The position numbers and the translations under genes are program-made. Source: Herbaspirillum sp. alder98 (GTDB taxonomy: Bacteria > Pseudomonadota > Gammaproteobacteria > Burkholderiales > Burkholderiaceae_D). Taken from it: DNA of 64,000 nucleotides. The notes under the pieces are model-generated. The model was not told where the DNA came from. It saw only the letters and a list, made by a program, of their open reading frames with translations, and did not search any database. The DNA lies in the NCBI RefSeq assembly GCF_020179755.1, contig NZ_JAIUCY010000004.1, positions 186,001-250,000 on the forward strand, written 5' to 3'. Shown here one piece after another: positions 1-8,896 of the stretch; within the stretch, counting starts at the first letter, position 1, and every line of letters begins with the position of its first letter.

Positions 1-1
1 T

Positions 2-808
2 GCCCTCGGCCTGTCGCTCATCTTCAGCCTGGGCGGCATCGTCAACCTGGCGCACGGCGCTTTCTATGCCATAGGCGCCTATCTCGCCGTCGAGATCACC
101 AAGCACCTCGGTTTCACCGGGGCGCTGCTGCTGTCGCCGATCCTGGTGGCGCTGCTGGGCATCCTGTTCGAACGGTTCCTGCTGCGCCGCTTCTACTCGG
201 CCGACCCGATCCTGGGCCTGCTGCTGACCTTCGGGCTGGCCATGGTGGCCGAGCAGGTGATCCGTATCGTGTGGGGCGCTTCGCCCCTGCCGGCGTCCAT
301 CCCGCCAGCCTTCAAGGGCCAGATCATCCTGGGCGACTTCATGTACTCGAAGTACCGCCTGCTGATGCTGGCCACGGTCATGGTGGCGCTGACCCTGATC
401 TGGATGCTGCTCAACAAGACCTCGTTCGGCCGCGTGGTGCGAGCCGGCGTGCAAAAGCCGGACATGGTGGCAGTGCTGGGTATCAAGCTGCAGCCCTACA
501 TGACTGCCATCGTGATGCTGGGCGTGGGCCTGGCGGCGCTGGCCGGGGTGCTGTTTGCACCGATCTCCGGGGTGCATCCGGCGATGGGCGCCGAAATCAT
601 GACGGCAGCCTTCGTGGTGGTGGTCATCGGCGGGCTGGGCAGCTTCTGGGGCGTGGTGCTGGCGGCGGTGCTGGTGGGGGTGGTGCGCGGCGTGACCATC
701 CAGTTCTACGCGCCGGCCGGTGAAGCCTCCATGTACCTGCTGATGCTGCTGGTGTTGATCTTCCGTCCGCGCGGCCTGCTGGGCGAGCGCATCGAACGCT
801 TTGAATGA
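2..808 (+). CDS. Branched-chain-type ABC transporter permease, LivH family (5' partial)
   Basis: The reading frame is open from the first bases of the window, so the N-terminus lies outside; 268 codons are visible. The protein is a chain of hydrophobic helices. It contains the early LivH motif NLAHGAFYAIGAY near the window edge and GGLGSFWGVVLAA near residue 210 of the visible part, as in inner-membrane permeases of hydrophobic amino acid (HAAT) importers. It would form the membrane channel with the permease part of the next gene. Its TGA overlaps an upstream ATG of that gene (ATGA at 805-808), so the two are translationally coupled. The ligand cannot be read from the permease; the catabolic genes downstream suggest a carboxylic acid rather than leucine. 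Confidence 0.9.
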   Translation, partial: ALGLSLIFSLGGIVNLAHGAFYAIGAYLAVEITKHLGFTGALLLSPILVALLGILFERFLLRRFYSADPILGLLLTFGLAMVAEQVIRIVWGASPLPASIPPAFKGQIILGDFMYSKYRLLMLATVMVALTLIWMLLNKTSFGRVVRAGVQKPDMVAVLGIKLQPYMTAIVMLGVGLAALAGVLFAPISGVHPAMGAEIMTAAFVVVVIGGLGSFWGVVLAAVLVGVVRGVTIQFYAPAGEASMYLLMLLVLIFRPRGLLGERIERFE

Positions 809-816
809 GGCATCGC

Positions 817-3339
817 ATGAATCGCAAACATCAACCCCTGTGGATCGCCGCGCTCGGCCTGGCGATCACCCCCTTCGTGCTGCAACTGCTGGGACTGACG
901 CTGACCTCGGCCACCGACGTGGTGATCTATGCCGTCGCCGCCCTCGGCCTGAACCTGCTGGTCGGCTACACCGGCCTGACCTCGTTCGGTCACGGCGCCT
1001 GGTTCGGCGTGGGCGCCTATGCCGCAGCGCTGTCGCAGAAATACTGGTTCCCGGGACAGATCGTCCTGCCGCTGCTGTTCACCATCGCCTTCATCGCGGT
1101 GGCAGCGCTGATCGTGGGCTTCCTGATCCTGCGCCGGCGCGGCGTGTATTTTTCGCTGTTGACGCTGGCGCTGTCGGCGCTGACCTTCGCCATCGCCTAT
1201 CGCTGGACCGACTTCACCGGCGGTGAATCGGGCCTGGGCGGCGTGGTGCGCGGCCCGGTCGCCGGCATCGATCTGGACGGCGCCCTGCCCTATCTGGTGT
1301 TTGTCAGCGTCATCGCCTGGCTGGTGGTGTTCGTACTGCACCGGGTGATCCGCTCGCCCTTCGGCCACACCATCGTGGCCATCCGCGAGAACGAACAGCG
1401 GGCGCGCTTCCAGGGTTACAGCACCATCGTCTACAAGCTGCAGATGTTCTGCATCTCGGCCACCGTCACCGGGCTGGCCGGCGCCTTGCTGGCGTTTCAT
1501 CATCGCTTCGCCTCGGCCGAGCCGACTTCGGTGGCGTTCTCGGGCGAATTGCTGGCCATGGTGGTGATCGGCGGCATGCGCAGCTTCATGGGACCGGCAT
1601 TGGGCGCGCTGTTCTACATCCTGTTTCGCGAGTGCCTGTCGATCTGGACCGAGAACTGGCTGCTGTGGTTCGGCCTCGCCTTCGTCGGCTTCATCCTGTT
1701 CTCGCCCACCGGCCTGGTCGGCATCTGGCAACAGATCGTGCGCCGCCTGCGCCCGCCGGCAGAAACGGGAGCGGCGATGAGCGCGCGCGAGATCGTCGAC
1801 GGCCTGCCGCTACCGGCCTTCCTGCAACCGCCGGCCCGGCAGGGTCTGGTGCTGGAGGCACGGGATATCGAAATCCGGTTCGGCGGTATCCAGGCCGTCA
1901 AGAACGCGCAGATCGCCCTGCACGCCGGCGAGATCCACGCCCTGATCGGGCCCAACGGCGCCGGCAAGACCACCACCTTCAACTTGATCTCGGGCATGTT
2001 CGCGCCGCAAGGCGGCAGCGTGAAACTGAACGGCGAAGATATCGCCGGCCTGCCGCCCAGCCTGATCTGCCAGCGCGGGCTGGCGCGCTCGTTCCAGATC
2101 ACCAACCTGTTCAAGGGCCTGTCGATCTACGAGAACCTGCGCCTGTCGCTGCAGGCGCGTCATCCGGCACGCTACAACATGTGGCGCGACATCGACAGCT
2201 ATCCCGAGATCCATGCCGAGACCGCCGAGCTGATGCGCTTCCTGGGCTTGAAGGGCATCGACCAGATCGAAGGCGGCGCGCTGTCGTACGGCGGACAGCG
2301 GCTGGTAGACCTGGGCATTGCGCTGGGCTCCAAGCCGCACGTGCTGCTGATGGACGAGCCCCTGGCCGGCCTGGCTGCCGCCGAGCGCGAGCGGGTGTCG
2401 CGACTGGTCAAGATCATCGCCACCAATATCCCTGTGCTCATCGTCGAGCACGACATCGATCGGGTGCTGGGCTTTTCGCACCAGGTGACGGTGATGAACC
2501 AGGGCAGCGTACTGATGAACGGCACCCCCGACCAGGCGCGCGCCGACAGTCGGGTGCAAGAGATCTACACCGGCCATGGCACGCCACCGGTGACCGGCCG
2601 CATCGCCGGCGACGCCAGCGAACGGGCGCAATTGCTGGCGTTCGACCAGGTCAACGCCTTCTACGGCAAGAGCCACATCCTCAACGACGCCTCGCTGGAA
2701 GTGCGCCAGGGCGAGATCGTCGCGCTGCTGGGCCGCAACGGCGCGGGTAAATCAACGCTGCTGAAGACCCTCACCGGCCTGCTCAAGCCGGCCTCGGGCA
2801 CGATCCGCTACAACGGCCAGGACATCGCCGGCCTGGGCGCACCCGACATTGCGCGGCTGGGCATCGGCTACGTGCCGCAGGGACGCGGCCTGTTTGCCGG
2901 CATGACAGTGGCCGAGAACCTGGCGCTGGGACGGCTGGCGCGCAAGACCGACGGCAGCGAAGGCACGGTCTGGAGCGAAGAAAAGATCCTGCAGTTGTTC
3001 CCTCGCCTCAAGCAACGCCTGCATACCCATGCCGACTTCCTGTCGGGCGGCGAGCAGCAGATGGTGGCGGTGGCGCGGGCGCTGTCGGGCAATGTGCGCC
3101 TGCTGTTGCTGGACGAACCCTTCGAAGGCCTGGCGCCGGCCGTGGTGCAGGAACTGTTTTCGGTGTTCGACCAGTTGCGCCGCGAGATCTCCATCGTCAT
3201 CGTCGAGCACAACCTCGACCTGGTGCTGGCGCTGGCCGACCGCGTATTTGCGCTGGAGCGCGGCGCCGTATTTCATACCGGGCTGGCCGAGCCGCTGCTC
3301 ACCGACCTGACCTATCGCAAGCAGATTCTCTGGCTTTGA
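817..3339 (+). CDS. Fused ABC importer protein: LivM permease + LivG ATPase + LivF ATPase
   Basis: One 840-residue chain contains three usually separate HAAT importer subunits. Residues 1 to about 325 are a LivM-type permease (LVGYTGLTSFGHGAWFGVGAY near residue 45). The first ATPase has Walker A GPNGAGKT at 378-385, signature LSYGGQ at 489-494 and Walker B Asp513-Glu514. The second has Walker A GRNGAGKS at 639-646, LSGGEQ at 742-747 and Asp766-Glu767. Both switch histidines (VEHDI, VEHNL) are present, so both ATP sites look functional. I prefer the ATG at 817 to the one at 805 because GAGG (807-810) is well placed for 817. The first ATPase signature is LSYGGQ. No solute-binding protein gene is adjacent within the window. 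Confidence 0.92.
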   Translation: MNRKHQPLWIAALGLAITPFVLQLLGLTLTSATDVVIYAVAALGLNLLVGYTGLTSFGHGAWFGVGAYAAALSQKYWFPGQIVLPLLFTIAFIAVAALIVGFLILRRRGVYFSLLTLALSALTFAIAYRWTDFTGGESGLGGVVRGPVAGIDLDGALPYLVFVSVIAWLVVFVLHRVIRSPFGHTIVAIRENEQRARFQGYSTIVYKLQMFCISATVTGLAGALLAFHHRFASAEPTSVAFSGELLAMVVIGGMRSFMGPALGALFYILFRECLSIWTENWLLWFGLAFVGFILFSPTGLVGIWQQIVRRLRPPAETGAAMSAREIVDGLPLPAFLQPPARQGLVLEARDIEIRFGGIQAVKNAQIALHAGEIHALIGPNGAGKTTTFNLISGMFAPQGGSVKLNGEDIAGLPPSLICQRGLARSFQITNLFKGLSIYENLRLSLQARHPARYNMWRDIDSYPEIHAETAELMRFLGLKGIDQIEGGALSYGGQRLVDLGIALGSKPHVLLMDEPLAGLAAAERERVSRLVKIIATNIPVLIVEHDIDRVLGFSHQVTVMNQGSVLMNGTPDQARADSRVQEIYTGHGTPPVTGRIAGDASERAQLLAFDQVNAFYGKSHILNDASLEVRQGEIVALLGRNGAGKSTLLKTLTGLLKPASGTIRYNGQDIAGLGAPDIARLGIGYVPQGRGLFAGMTVAENLALGRLARKTDGSEGTVWSEEKILQLFPRLKQRLHTHADFLSGGEQQMVAVARALSGNVRLLLLDEPFEGLAPAVVQELFSVFDQLRREISIVIVEHNLDLVLALADRVFALERGAVFHTGLAEPLLTDLTYRKQILWL

Positions 3340-3376
3340 TCATCCACTCTCCAACTCCAACAAGGACCCACGCATC

Positions 3377-4162
3377 ATGGATTTAAACCTCAAGGACAAG
3401 AAAGTCATCGTTACCGCCGGCGCCCAGGGCATCGGGCTGGCCATCACCGCCGCCTTCGTCGAAGCCGGCGCGCAGGTGCATATCTGCGACGTCAGCGACG
3501 ATTTTCTCAGTAGCGCCCGGGCCCAGTTCAACCAGGCGCCGGTCAGCTACAGCCACACCGACGTCACCGATGAGAAGCAGGTCGACGCCATGTTCGCCGA
3601 GCTGGCCACGCGCTGGGGCGGCAAGCTCGACGTGCTGGTCAATAACGCCGGCATTGCCGGCCCCACGGCCCCGGTCGAAGAGGTCGACCTGCCGGCCTGG
3701 GACCAGACCATTGCCGTCAACCTGACCGGCCCGTTCCTGTGCACCCGGCGTGCCGTGCCGTGGCTGAAAGCCAATGGCGGCGGCTCGGTGGTCAATATCT
3801 CGTCGGTCGCCGGGCGCCTGGGCTTTGCCTTGCGCACGCCCTACTCGGCCTCCAAGTACGGCATCATCGGCCTGACCGAAAGCTGGGCCATCGAACTGGG
3901 CCCGTCCAACATCCGGGTCAATGCGGTGTTGCCGGGCGTGGTGGCCGGCGCCCGCCAGGAACGCGTGATCGCGGCCAAGGCCGAGTCGTATGGCGTCGAC
4001 CACGAAGAGATGCGCGCACGCGTGCTGTCGAAGGTATCGATGCGGCAGATGGTCACGGCCGAAGACATCGCCAACCAGATCATCTTCATCTGCTCGCCGG
4101 CGGGCGCCGCCATCAGCGGACGCAGCCTGTCGGTGTGCGGCAATGTCGAAACCCTGAGTTGA
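3377..4162 (+). CDS. Short-chain dehydrogenase/reductase (SDR)
   Basis: This is a 261-residue classical SDR, the usual length for the family. The nucleotide-binding motif near residue 13 is TAGAQGIG, with Ala in place of the usual first glycine of TGxxxGIG. NNAG follows near residue 88. The catalytic triad is visible as Ser143, Tyr156 and Lys160 (YSASK). Such enzymes interconvert a hydroxyl and a keto group with NAD(P)(H). The gene follows the ABC transporter by 37 bp with a GGA-type ribosome site and precedes a second dehydrogenase by 13 bp. It therefore probably oxidises the imported substrate or an intermediate. The exact substrate is not visible; annotation as FabG-like would be only by family. 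Confidence 0.85.
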   Translation: MDLNLKDKKVIVTAGAQGIGLAITAAFVEAGAQVHICDVSDDFLSSARAQFNQAPVSYSHTDVTDEKQVDAMFAELATRWGGKLDVLVNNAGIAGPTAPVEEVDLPAWDQTIAVNLTGPFLCTRRAVPWLKANGGGSVVNISSVAGRLGFALRTPYSASKYGIIGLTESWAIELGPSNIRVNAVLPGVVAGARQERVIAAKAESYGVDHEEMRARVLSKVSMRQMVTAEDIANQIIFICSPAGAAISGRSLSVCGNVETLS

Positions 4163-4175
4163 ACAGGAGCGTGCC

Positions 4176-5108
4176 ATGAGCGAAAAGATTGCAGTCATCG
4201 GCGCCGGCCTGATCGGTCGCGCCTGGGCCATCGTGTTCGCCCGCGCCGGCTTCACGGTATCCATCTGGGACGCCGTGCCGCAGGCGCTGCAGGCTTGCCT
4301 GCCGCAACTGCGAGAGAACGTCGCCGATCTCGCCGGTCACGGGCTGATCAGCGAGACGGTCGATACCGTGGTGGCCCGCATTACCCCGGCCGCCAGCCTG
4401 GCCGATGCCCTGGCCGGCGCGGTGCTGGTGCAGGAAAATGTGAAGGAAACGGTCGAGGTCAAGCGCGAGATCTTCCAGGAGATGGACCGCCTGGCCGCGC
4501 CCGAGACCATCCTCACCAGCTCCACCTCGTGGATCCCGACGTCCGAATTCTCGGAGCACCTGCCCGGGCGCGGGCGCATCCTGGTGGCGCATCCGGTCAA
4601 CCCGCCCTATCTGGTGCCGCTGGTCGAACTGGCGCCGGCGCCATGGACCTCGGCGGCCACCGTCGAGCGGGCGCGCGACATCTACACCCGGGCCGGCCAG
4701 TCGCCGGTGCTGCTGAAAAAGGAAATCACCGGTTTCCTGCTCAATCGCATCCAGGGCGCGGTGCTCAACGAGGCGCTCAACCTGTACGAGAACGGCTACG
4801 CCTCGTCGGCCGATCTCGACCTGGTGCTCAAGGACGGCCTCGGCCTGCGCTGGTCATTCATGGGACCGTTCGAGACCATCGACCTCAATGCCCCCGAGGG
4901 CGTACTCGACTATGCCAAGCGTTACGGCCACACCTATCGCGACGTCGCCACCACCCAGCTGCCGAACGCCTGGAACAGCGAGACCCTGGCCGCCATCGCA
5001 CAGGAAAGACGCAGTGTGCTGGAAGCTGGCAAACTGGGCGAACGCGCGCGCTGGCGGGACAACCGCCTGATGGGCCTGGTCGCGCACAAGAAAAAACAAA
5101 CCGGTTAA
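4176..5108 (+). CDS. 3-hydroxyacyl-CoA dehydrogenase-family oxidoreductase (carnitine/gulonate dehydrogenase-like)
   Basis: The 310-residue protein starts with a Rossmann motif, GAGLIG at 9-14, followed by RAWA. This form is typical of the short HCDH branch that includes L-carnitine 3-dehydrogenase and L-gulonate 3-dehydrogenase (lambda-crystallin). The HCDH catalytic pair is visible as His139 in HPVNPP and Glu151. The C-terminal helical domain contains GFLLNRIQGAVLNEA. Family members oxidise a beta-hydroxy acid, free or as a CoA ester, to the beta-keto acid with NAD+. That product is exactly what the next gene's family cleaves, so the two probably act in sequence. Spacing of 13 bp and a GGAGCG ribosome site indicate one operon. 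Substrate specificity is inferred only. Confidence 0.85.
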   Translation: MSEKIAVIGAGLIGRAWAIVFARAGFTVSIWDAVPQALQACLPQLRENVADLAGHGLISETVDTVVARITPAASLADALAGAVLVQENVKETVEVKREIFQEMDRLAAPETILTSSTSWIPTSEFSEHLPGRGRILVAHPVNPPYLVPLVELAPAPWTSAATVERARDIYTRAGQSPVLLKKEITGFLLNRIQGAVLNEALNLYENGYASSADLDLVLKDGLGLRWSFMGPFETIDLNAPEGVLDYAKRYGHTYRDVATTQLPNAWNSETLAAIAQERRSVLEAGKLGERARWRDNRLMGLVAHKKKQTG

Positions 5109-5145
5109 TCACCGATTCCCCACACTTACACAGGAGCACACCAGC

Positions 5146-6078
5146 ATGGCCAAATCACGCAAAGTCATCATCACCTGCGCCGTCACCGGCGCCATCCATA
5201 CGCCGTCCATGTCGCCCTATCTGCCGGTGACCCCGGACGAGATCCGCGACGCTGCCCTGGGCGCGGCCGAAGCGGGCGCGGCCATCGTCCACCTGCATGC
5301 GCGCGACCCGGTCAATGGCAAGCCGACGCAGGACGTGGCCGAATTCCGCAAGTTCCTGCCCGCCATCAAGGAGAAATCCGACGTGGTCATCAACCTGACC
5401 ACCGGCGGCGCGCCCACCATGGGCGTGGAAGAACGCCTGCAACCGGCGCTCCAGCTCAAGCCTGAAGTGGCGTCGCTGAACATGGGGTCGATGAACTTCG
5501 GCCTGTACGAGATGCTGCAACGCTTCAAGGACTTCAAGCATGACTGGGAAGAGCCCTACCTGGCCGGATCGGACGACCGCATCTTCCGCAACACCTTCCG
5601 CGACATCGCCTACATCCTCGAATCGTGCAGCGCCAACCAGACCCGCTTCGAGATCGAGTGCTACGACATCGGCCACCTGTACACGGCGGCCCACTTCATC
5701 GACCGCGGACTGATCAAGCCGCCGTTCCTGATCCAGTCGGTGTTCGGGCTGCGCGGCGGCATCGGCAACGATGTCGAAGACGTGATGCACATGAAGCGCA
5801 CCGCCGACCGCCTGTTCGGCGAAGACTATTACTGGTCGGTGCTGGGCGCCGGTCGCCAGCAGATCCCGATCGCCACCATGTCGGCCGCCATCGGCGGCCA
5901 CACCCGGGTCGGGCTGGAAGATTCGCTCTGGGATGGTCCGGGCCAGCTGGCCAAGAGCAATGCCGACCAGGTGCGCCGCATTCGCACCGTGATCGAGGCC
6001 TTGTCGCTCGAAGTGGCCACGCCCGACGACGCCCGCCAGATGCTGAAATTGAAGGGCGGCGCCAACGTGGCATTCTGA
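5146..6078 (+). CDS. Beta-keto acid cleavage enzyme (BKACE, DUF849)
   Basis: The 310-residue protein matches the BKACE family (3-keto-5-aminohexanoate cleavage enzyme Kce and relatives) in length and pattern. [16 protein letters not shown] opens the TIM barrel. The zinc-binding HLHARDP has His49 and His51, and the middle contains [11 protein letters not shown]. These enzymes condense a beta-keto acid with acetyl-CoA and release acetoacetate plus a new acyl-CoA. With the preceding dehydrogenase this gives a two-step oxidation and cleavage module like the one known for carnitine, where dehydrocarnitine is the keto acid. Carnitine is one possibility, but the extra SDR and the HAAT transporter leave the substrate open. 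A strong hairpin follows at 6102-6130. Confidence 0.88.
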   Translation: MAKSRKVIITCAVTGAIHTPSMSPYLPVTPDEIRDAALGAAEAGAAIVHLHARDPVNGKPTQDVAEFRKFLPAIKEKSDVVINLTTGGAPTMGVEERLQPALQLKPEVASLNMGSMNFGLYEMLQRFKDFKHDWEEPYLAGSDDRIFRNTFRDIAYILESCSANQTRFEIECYDIGHLYTAAHFIDRGLIKPPFLIQSVFGLRGGIGNDVEDVMHMKRTADRLFGEDYYWSVLGAGRQQIPIATMSAAIGGHTRVGLEDSLWDGPGQLAKSNADQVRRIRTVIEALSLEVATPDDARQMLKLKGGANVAF

Positions 6079-6101
6079 ACCAGTCAGGCGCGTGGGGGAG
6101 G

Positions 6102-6135
6102 CAACAGCCGGGGCGCGTCTCCGGCTGTTGTCTTT
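6102..6135 (+). terminator. Hairpin terminator after the ABC/BKACE operon
   Basis: A perfect 10-bp stem, CAACAGCCGG and CCGGCTGTTG, with a 9-nt loop lies 24 bp after the BKACE stop codon. A short T-rich stretch (TCTTT) follows. Confidence 0.7.
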
Positions 6136-6304
6136 CCGGGCCAGGCAAAAAATTATCCGCACGACAACACCACCGCGCAGGGCGATCCAAGCCTGGCCGA
6201 TACGCTACAATCTCCCCCATTCCAAAGCCCCGAAAATCGTGCAGGCCGCATCGTTTCAAGCGCCCGCAGCGGGGAGTTTTCAAGCAGCAACAAAGAACAT
6301 TTCG

Positions 6305-7276
6305 ATGAAACAATATCAAGACCTGATCCAGGACGTCCTCGACAACGGCAGCTGGCAAGAGAACCGCACCGGCATTCGCACCTTGAGCGTGCCGGGCGCG
6401 ATGATGCGCTTCGACCTGCAAAAGGGTTTCCCGGCGGTCACCACCAAGCGCCTGGCGTTCAAGTCGGTCATCGGCGAACTGGTCGGTTTCATGCGCGCCA
6501 CCCGCAGCGCGGCCACCTTCCGCGAACTCGGCTGCAAGGTCTGGGACCAGAATGCCAACGAGAACGCCGACTGGCTGGCCAACCCGTTCCGCGACGGCAC
6601 GGACGACCTGGGACCGGTGTACGGCGTGCAATGGCGTCAATGGCCAGCCTACAAGGTGATCGACGCCACCAAAACAGAACAAATCGCCGCCGCCCAGGCC
6701 AAGGGATTCGAGATCGTCTCGTCGATCACCGATGACGGCCAGGACAAGGTCTTGCTGTACAAGGCCATCGACCAGTTGCGCGAATGCCTGGACACCATCG
6801 TCAATAACCCCGGCAGCCGCCGCATCCTGTTTCATGGCTGGAACTGCGCGGTGCTGGATGAAGTGGCCTTGCCGGCGTGTCACCTGCTGTACCAGTTCCT
6901 GCCGAACCAGGCGACCGGCGAGATTTCACTCTGCCTGTACGTTCGCAGCAACGATATCGGACTGGGCACCCCCTTCAACCTCGCCGAAGGCGCGGCGCTG
7001 CTGCACCTGGTGGCGCGCCTGACGGGCTACAAGCCGCGCTGGTTCACTTACTTCATCGGCGACGCCCACATCTACGAGAACCATATCGAGATGGTGACCG
7101 AGCAATTGAAGCGCAAGCCCTTCCCCGCGCCGCGCTTCGTCATCTCCGACCGGGTGCCCGACTTCGCGGTGACCGGCCAGTACCAGCCCGAATGGCTGGA
7201 ACAGGTGGAGCCGGGCGACTTCAGCCTGGAAGGCTACGAACATCATGCGCCATTGACGGCACCGATGGCGGTCTGA
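6305..7276 (+). CDS. thyA: Thymidylate synthase
   Basis: ThyA converts dUMP to dTMP with methylene-tetrahydrofolate, the last step of dTMP synthesis. The 323-residue protein has the catalytic Cys192 in [10 protein letters not shown] and the dUMP-contacting [12 protein letters not shown] segment. It also has an insert of about 50 residues around positions 115-160, as in the longer Lactobacillus casei-type enzymes (the Escherichia coli enzyme has 264 residues). The open frame extends upstream, but the conserved protein begins with [12 protein letters not shown] at 6305. The last 20 bases before it carry no strong Shine-Dalgarno. The dihydrofolate reductase gene that regenerates its cofactor is in the same window at 24.6 kb. 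Confidence 0.97.
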   Translation: MKQYQDLIQDVLDNGSWQENRTGIRTLSVPGAMMRFDLQKGFPAVTTKRLAFKSVIGELVGFMRATRSAATFRELGCKVWDQNANENADWLANPFRDGTDDLGPVYGVQWRQWPAYKVIDATKTEQIAAAQAKGFEIVSSITDDGQDKVLLYKAIDQLRECLDTIVNNPGSRRILFHGWNCAVLDEVALPACHLLYQFLPNQATGEISLCLYVRSNDIGLGTPFNLAEGAALLHLVARLTGYKPRWFTYFIGDAHIYENHIEMVTEQLKRKPFPAPRFVISDRVPDFAVTGQYQPEWLEQVEPGDFSLEGYEHHAPLTAPMAV

Positions 7277-7285
7277 CGACAGCCG

Positions 7286-7858
7286 TCACAGCTCGTTGCG
7301 AATCCGCTGGTACCCTTTGACCAGCGAGTTATTGGTGCGCGCCACATCTTCGGAAAACTCCGACGCCTGCACCGTGACCTTGGCAATGCTGCCCAGGTCG
7401 GTGCGGGGCCCGATGCGTTCGGTGGACGGCACATAGAACCCTGGTGGCAGGTCGCAGCCATCCACCACCGCGTTGTGCCGCACCACGCATTTCTCGCCGA
7501 TGCGGCAATTGAACAGGACCGAGTTGAAGCCGATAAAAACGCCGCTTCCGACTTCGCAAGGTCCGTGCACGATCGCCCGGTGCGCAATCGAAGTGTTTTC
7601 CCCGATGCTCACCCGCCCACCCGACTTCGAGTGAATCACGACGCCATCCTGGATGTTCGAATGGGCACCGATGATGATCGGCTCCATCTCGCCGTTTTCA
7701 TCCACCTCGTCGGCACGTATCACGGCATACGGCCCGATGAACACATTTTCCTTCACCACCACCAGGCCACACACGATGGCAGTCGGGTCGACGAACGCAC
7801 TGGGATCGATGCTAGGGATATCGCCACGCGGATTTTTTCGGATCATTACTGAAACCAT
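7286..7858 (-). CDS. Gamma-carbonic anhydrase-like left-handed beta-helix protein
   Basis: The 190-residue protein has hexapeptide-repeat character ([LIV]GxxxxI repeats such as FIGPYAVIRADE, IGAHSNIQDGVVIH, IGENTSIAHRAIVHG, GVFIGFNSVLFNC). It also has the histidines typical of the gamma-carbonic anhydrase/YrdA group (VIHSK, IAHR, IVHG). Members are trimeric metal enzymes. It is divergent from folE2 and shares the palindromic control region at 7901-7919. Gamma-carbonic anhydrase homologues of this kind are known partners of folE2 and COG0523 genes in zinc-starvation responses. I infer that it replaces a zinc-demanding carbonic anhydrase, perhaps using another metal. It converges on thyA, 9 bp apart. 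Confidence 0.82.
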   Translation of the reverse strand: MVSVMIRKNPRGDIPSIDPSAFVDPTAIVCGLVVVKENVFIGPYAVIRADEVDENGEMEPIIIGAHSNIQDGVVIHSKSGGRVSIGENTSIAHRAIVHGPCEVGSGVFIGFNSVLFNCRIGEKCVVRHNAVVDGCDLPPGFYVPSTERIGPRTDLGSIAKVTVQASEFSEDVARTNNSLVKGYQRIRNEL

Positions 7859-7900
7859 TGAACGATGATGGAAACAGGATGATGAGCCGGTTTCGATCTA

Positions 7901-7919
7901 TTTGCAACTAAGTTGCAAA
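7901..7919. promoter_or_regulatory. Perfect palindrome between the carbonic anhydrase-like gene and folE2 (candidate Zur-type operator)
   Basis: TTTGCAAC-TAA-GTTGCAAA is a perfect 8-bp inverted repeat with a 3-bp centre, in the 115-bp divergent promoter region. A further GCAAC half-site follows near 7942. The sequence is unlike the classic TGTTATAnnATAACA Zur box, so the assignment to Zur rests only on the flanking genes. Confidence 0.55.
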
Positions 7920-7973
7920 TACTTTATATTGCACCGCTACTGCAACTTAACCGGTTTGAAGGCCAGTCCAACC

Positions 7974-8882
7974 ATGAACGCGAATCTGCCCGACGTGGCG
8001 CGCGACGACAACGCATCGGCGCGCATCGCGCTTGATTGGGTCGGGATGCAAGACATCGATATTCCGATTGATATCGGTAGCCCCAATGCGGCCCGGCCAG
8101 TGTCGGCCAAGGCCGACTTGCAGGTCGACCTGCCGCAGGTCGAGACCAAGGGTATCCACATGTCGCGGCTGTATCGCTTACTGAATGATTTTGCGCAGTC
8201 GCACCAAGTCACGCCCTCATCGCTGTCACGCCTGTTGAGCGACATGGTGACGAGCCATGCGGACTGCGGCGCGACCAGATCGCAGGTATCGCTCAGGTTT
8301 GCGCTGTTGCTGCGGGCGCCGGCACTGGTCACGCCCGGATTGCATGGCTGGAAGAGTTACCCGGTCAGCATCGATGGCGCGCTGGCCGATGGCGTAGTCA
8401 GCCTGACGCTCGGAGTCGGCATCATCTATTCGTCGACCTGCCCCTGCTCGGCAGCCCTGGCGCGGCAGATCGTGGCCAATGAATTCGTTAGTCAGTTCGG
8501 CCATCAGCACAGCGTGCCGACATCGGCGGTCATCGACTGGCTGAGCAAGCATGCGACGACCGCCACGCCCCATAGCCAGCGCAGCCTGGCGCAGGTGTCG
8601 GTCAGGATATCTGCCCAGGCCGATGCGTTCGGGATCGAAGCGCTGATCACAGCAGTCGAAGCCGCGTTGTCGACCGCGGTGCAGGCTGCCGTCAAGCGGG
8701 CCGATGAACAAGCCTTTGCCGCGCTCAACGGCAAGAACCCAATGTACGTCGAAGACGCCGCGCGCAAAATTGCAGCCGGTCTCAACCGGGATTACCCGCA
8801 GATGTCGGTGCGGGTGGTGCACATGGAAAGCCTGCATCCGCACGACGCCATCGCGTCTGTCTCGACCTTGAACGCGGCCTGA
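7974..8882 (+). CDS. folE2: GTP cyclohydrolase I type B (FolE2)
   Basis: FolE2 opens GTP to dihydroneopterin triphosphate, the first step of folate synthesis, and unlike FolE it does not strictly need zinc. The 302-residue protein has the family motifs KGIHMSRLY (59-67) and STCPC with Cys156 and Cys158. An upstream in-frame TTG lies inside the operator palindrome, so I use the first ATG, at 7974, where MNANLPD begins. It is followed after 14 bp by a COG0523 GTPase. This pairing and the palindrome upstream suggest induction when zinc is scarce. No zinc-dependent folE is in the window, so whether this is the only copy is unknown. Confidence 0.95.
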   Translation: MNANLPDVARDDNASARIALDWVGMQDIDIPIDIGSPNAARPVSAKADLQVDLPQVETKGIHMSRLYRLLNDFAQSHQVTPSSLSRLLSDMVTSHADCGATRSQVSLRFALLLRAPALVTPGLHGWKSYPVSIDGALADGVVSLTLGVGIIYSSTCPCSAALARQIVANEFVSQFGHQHSVPTSAVIDWLSKHATTATPHSQRSLAQVSVRISAQADAFGIEALITAVEAALSTAVQAAVKRADEQAFAALNGKNPMYVEDAARKIAAGLNRDYPQMSVRVVHMESLHPHDAIASVSTLNAA

Positions 8883-8896
8883 GCGGGAGCATCATC

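Noticed and set aside
706-3276. Long open frames on the minus strand opposite the LivM-LivG-LivF gene
   Set aside because: They are shadows of a high-GC gene with third-position bias: rich in Arg, Ala, Gln and His, and with no domain resemblance.
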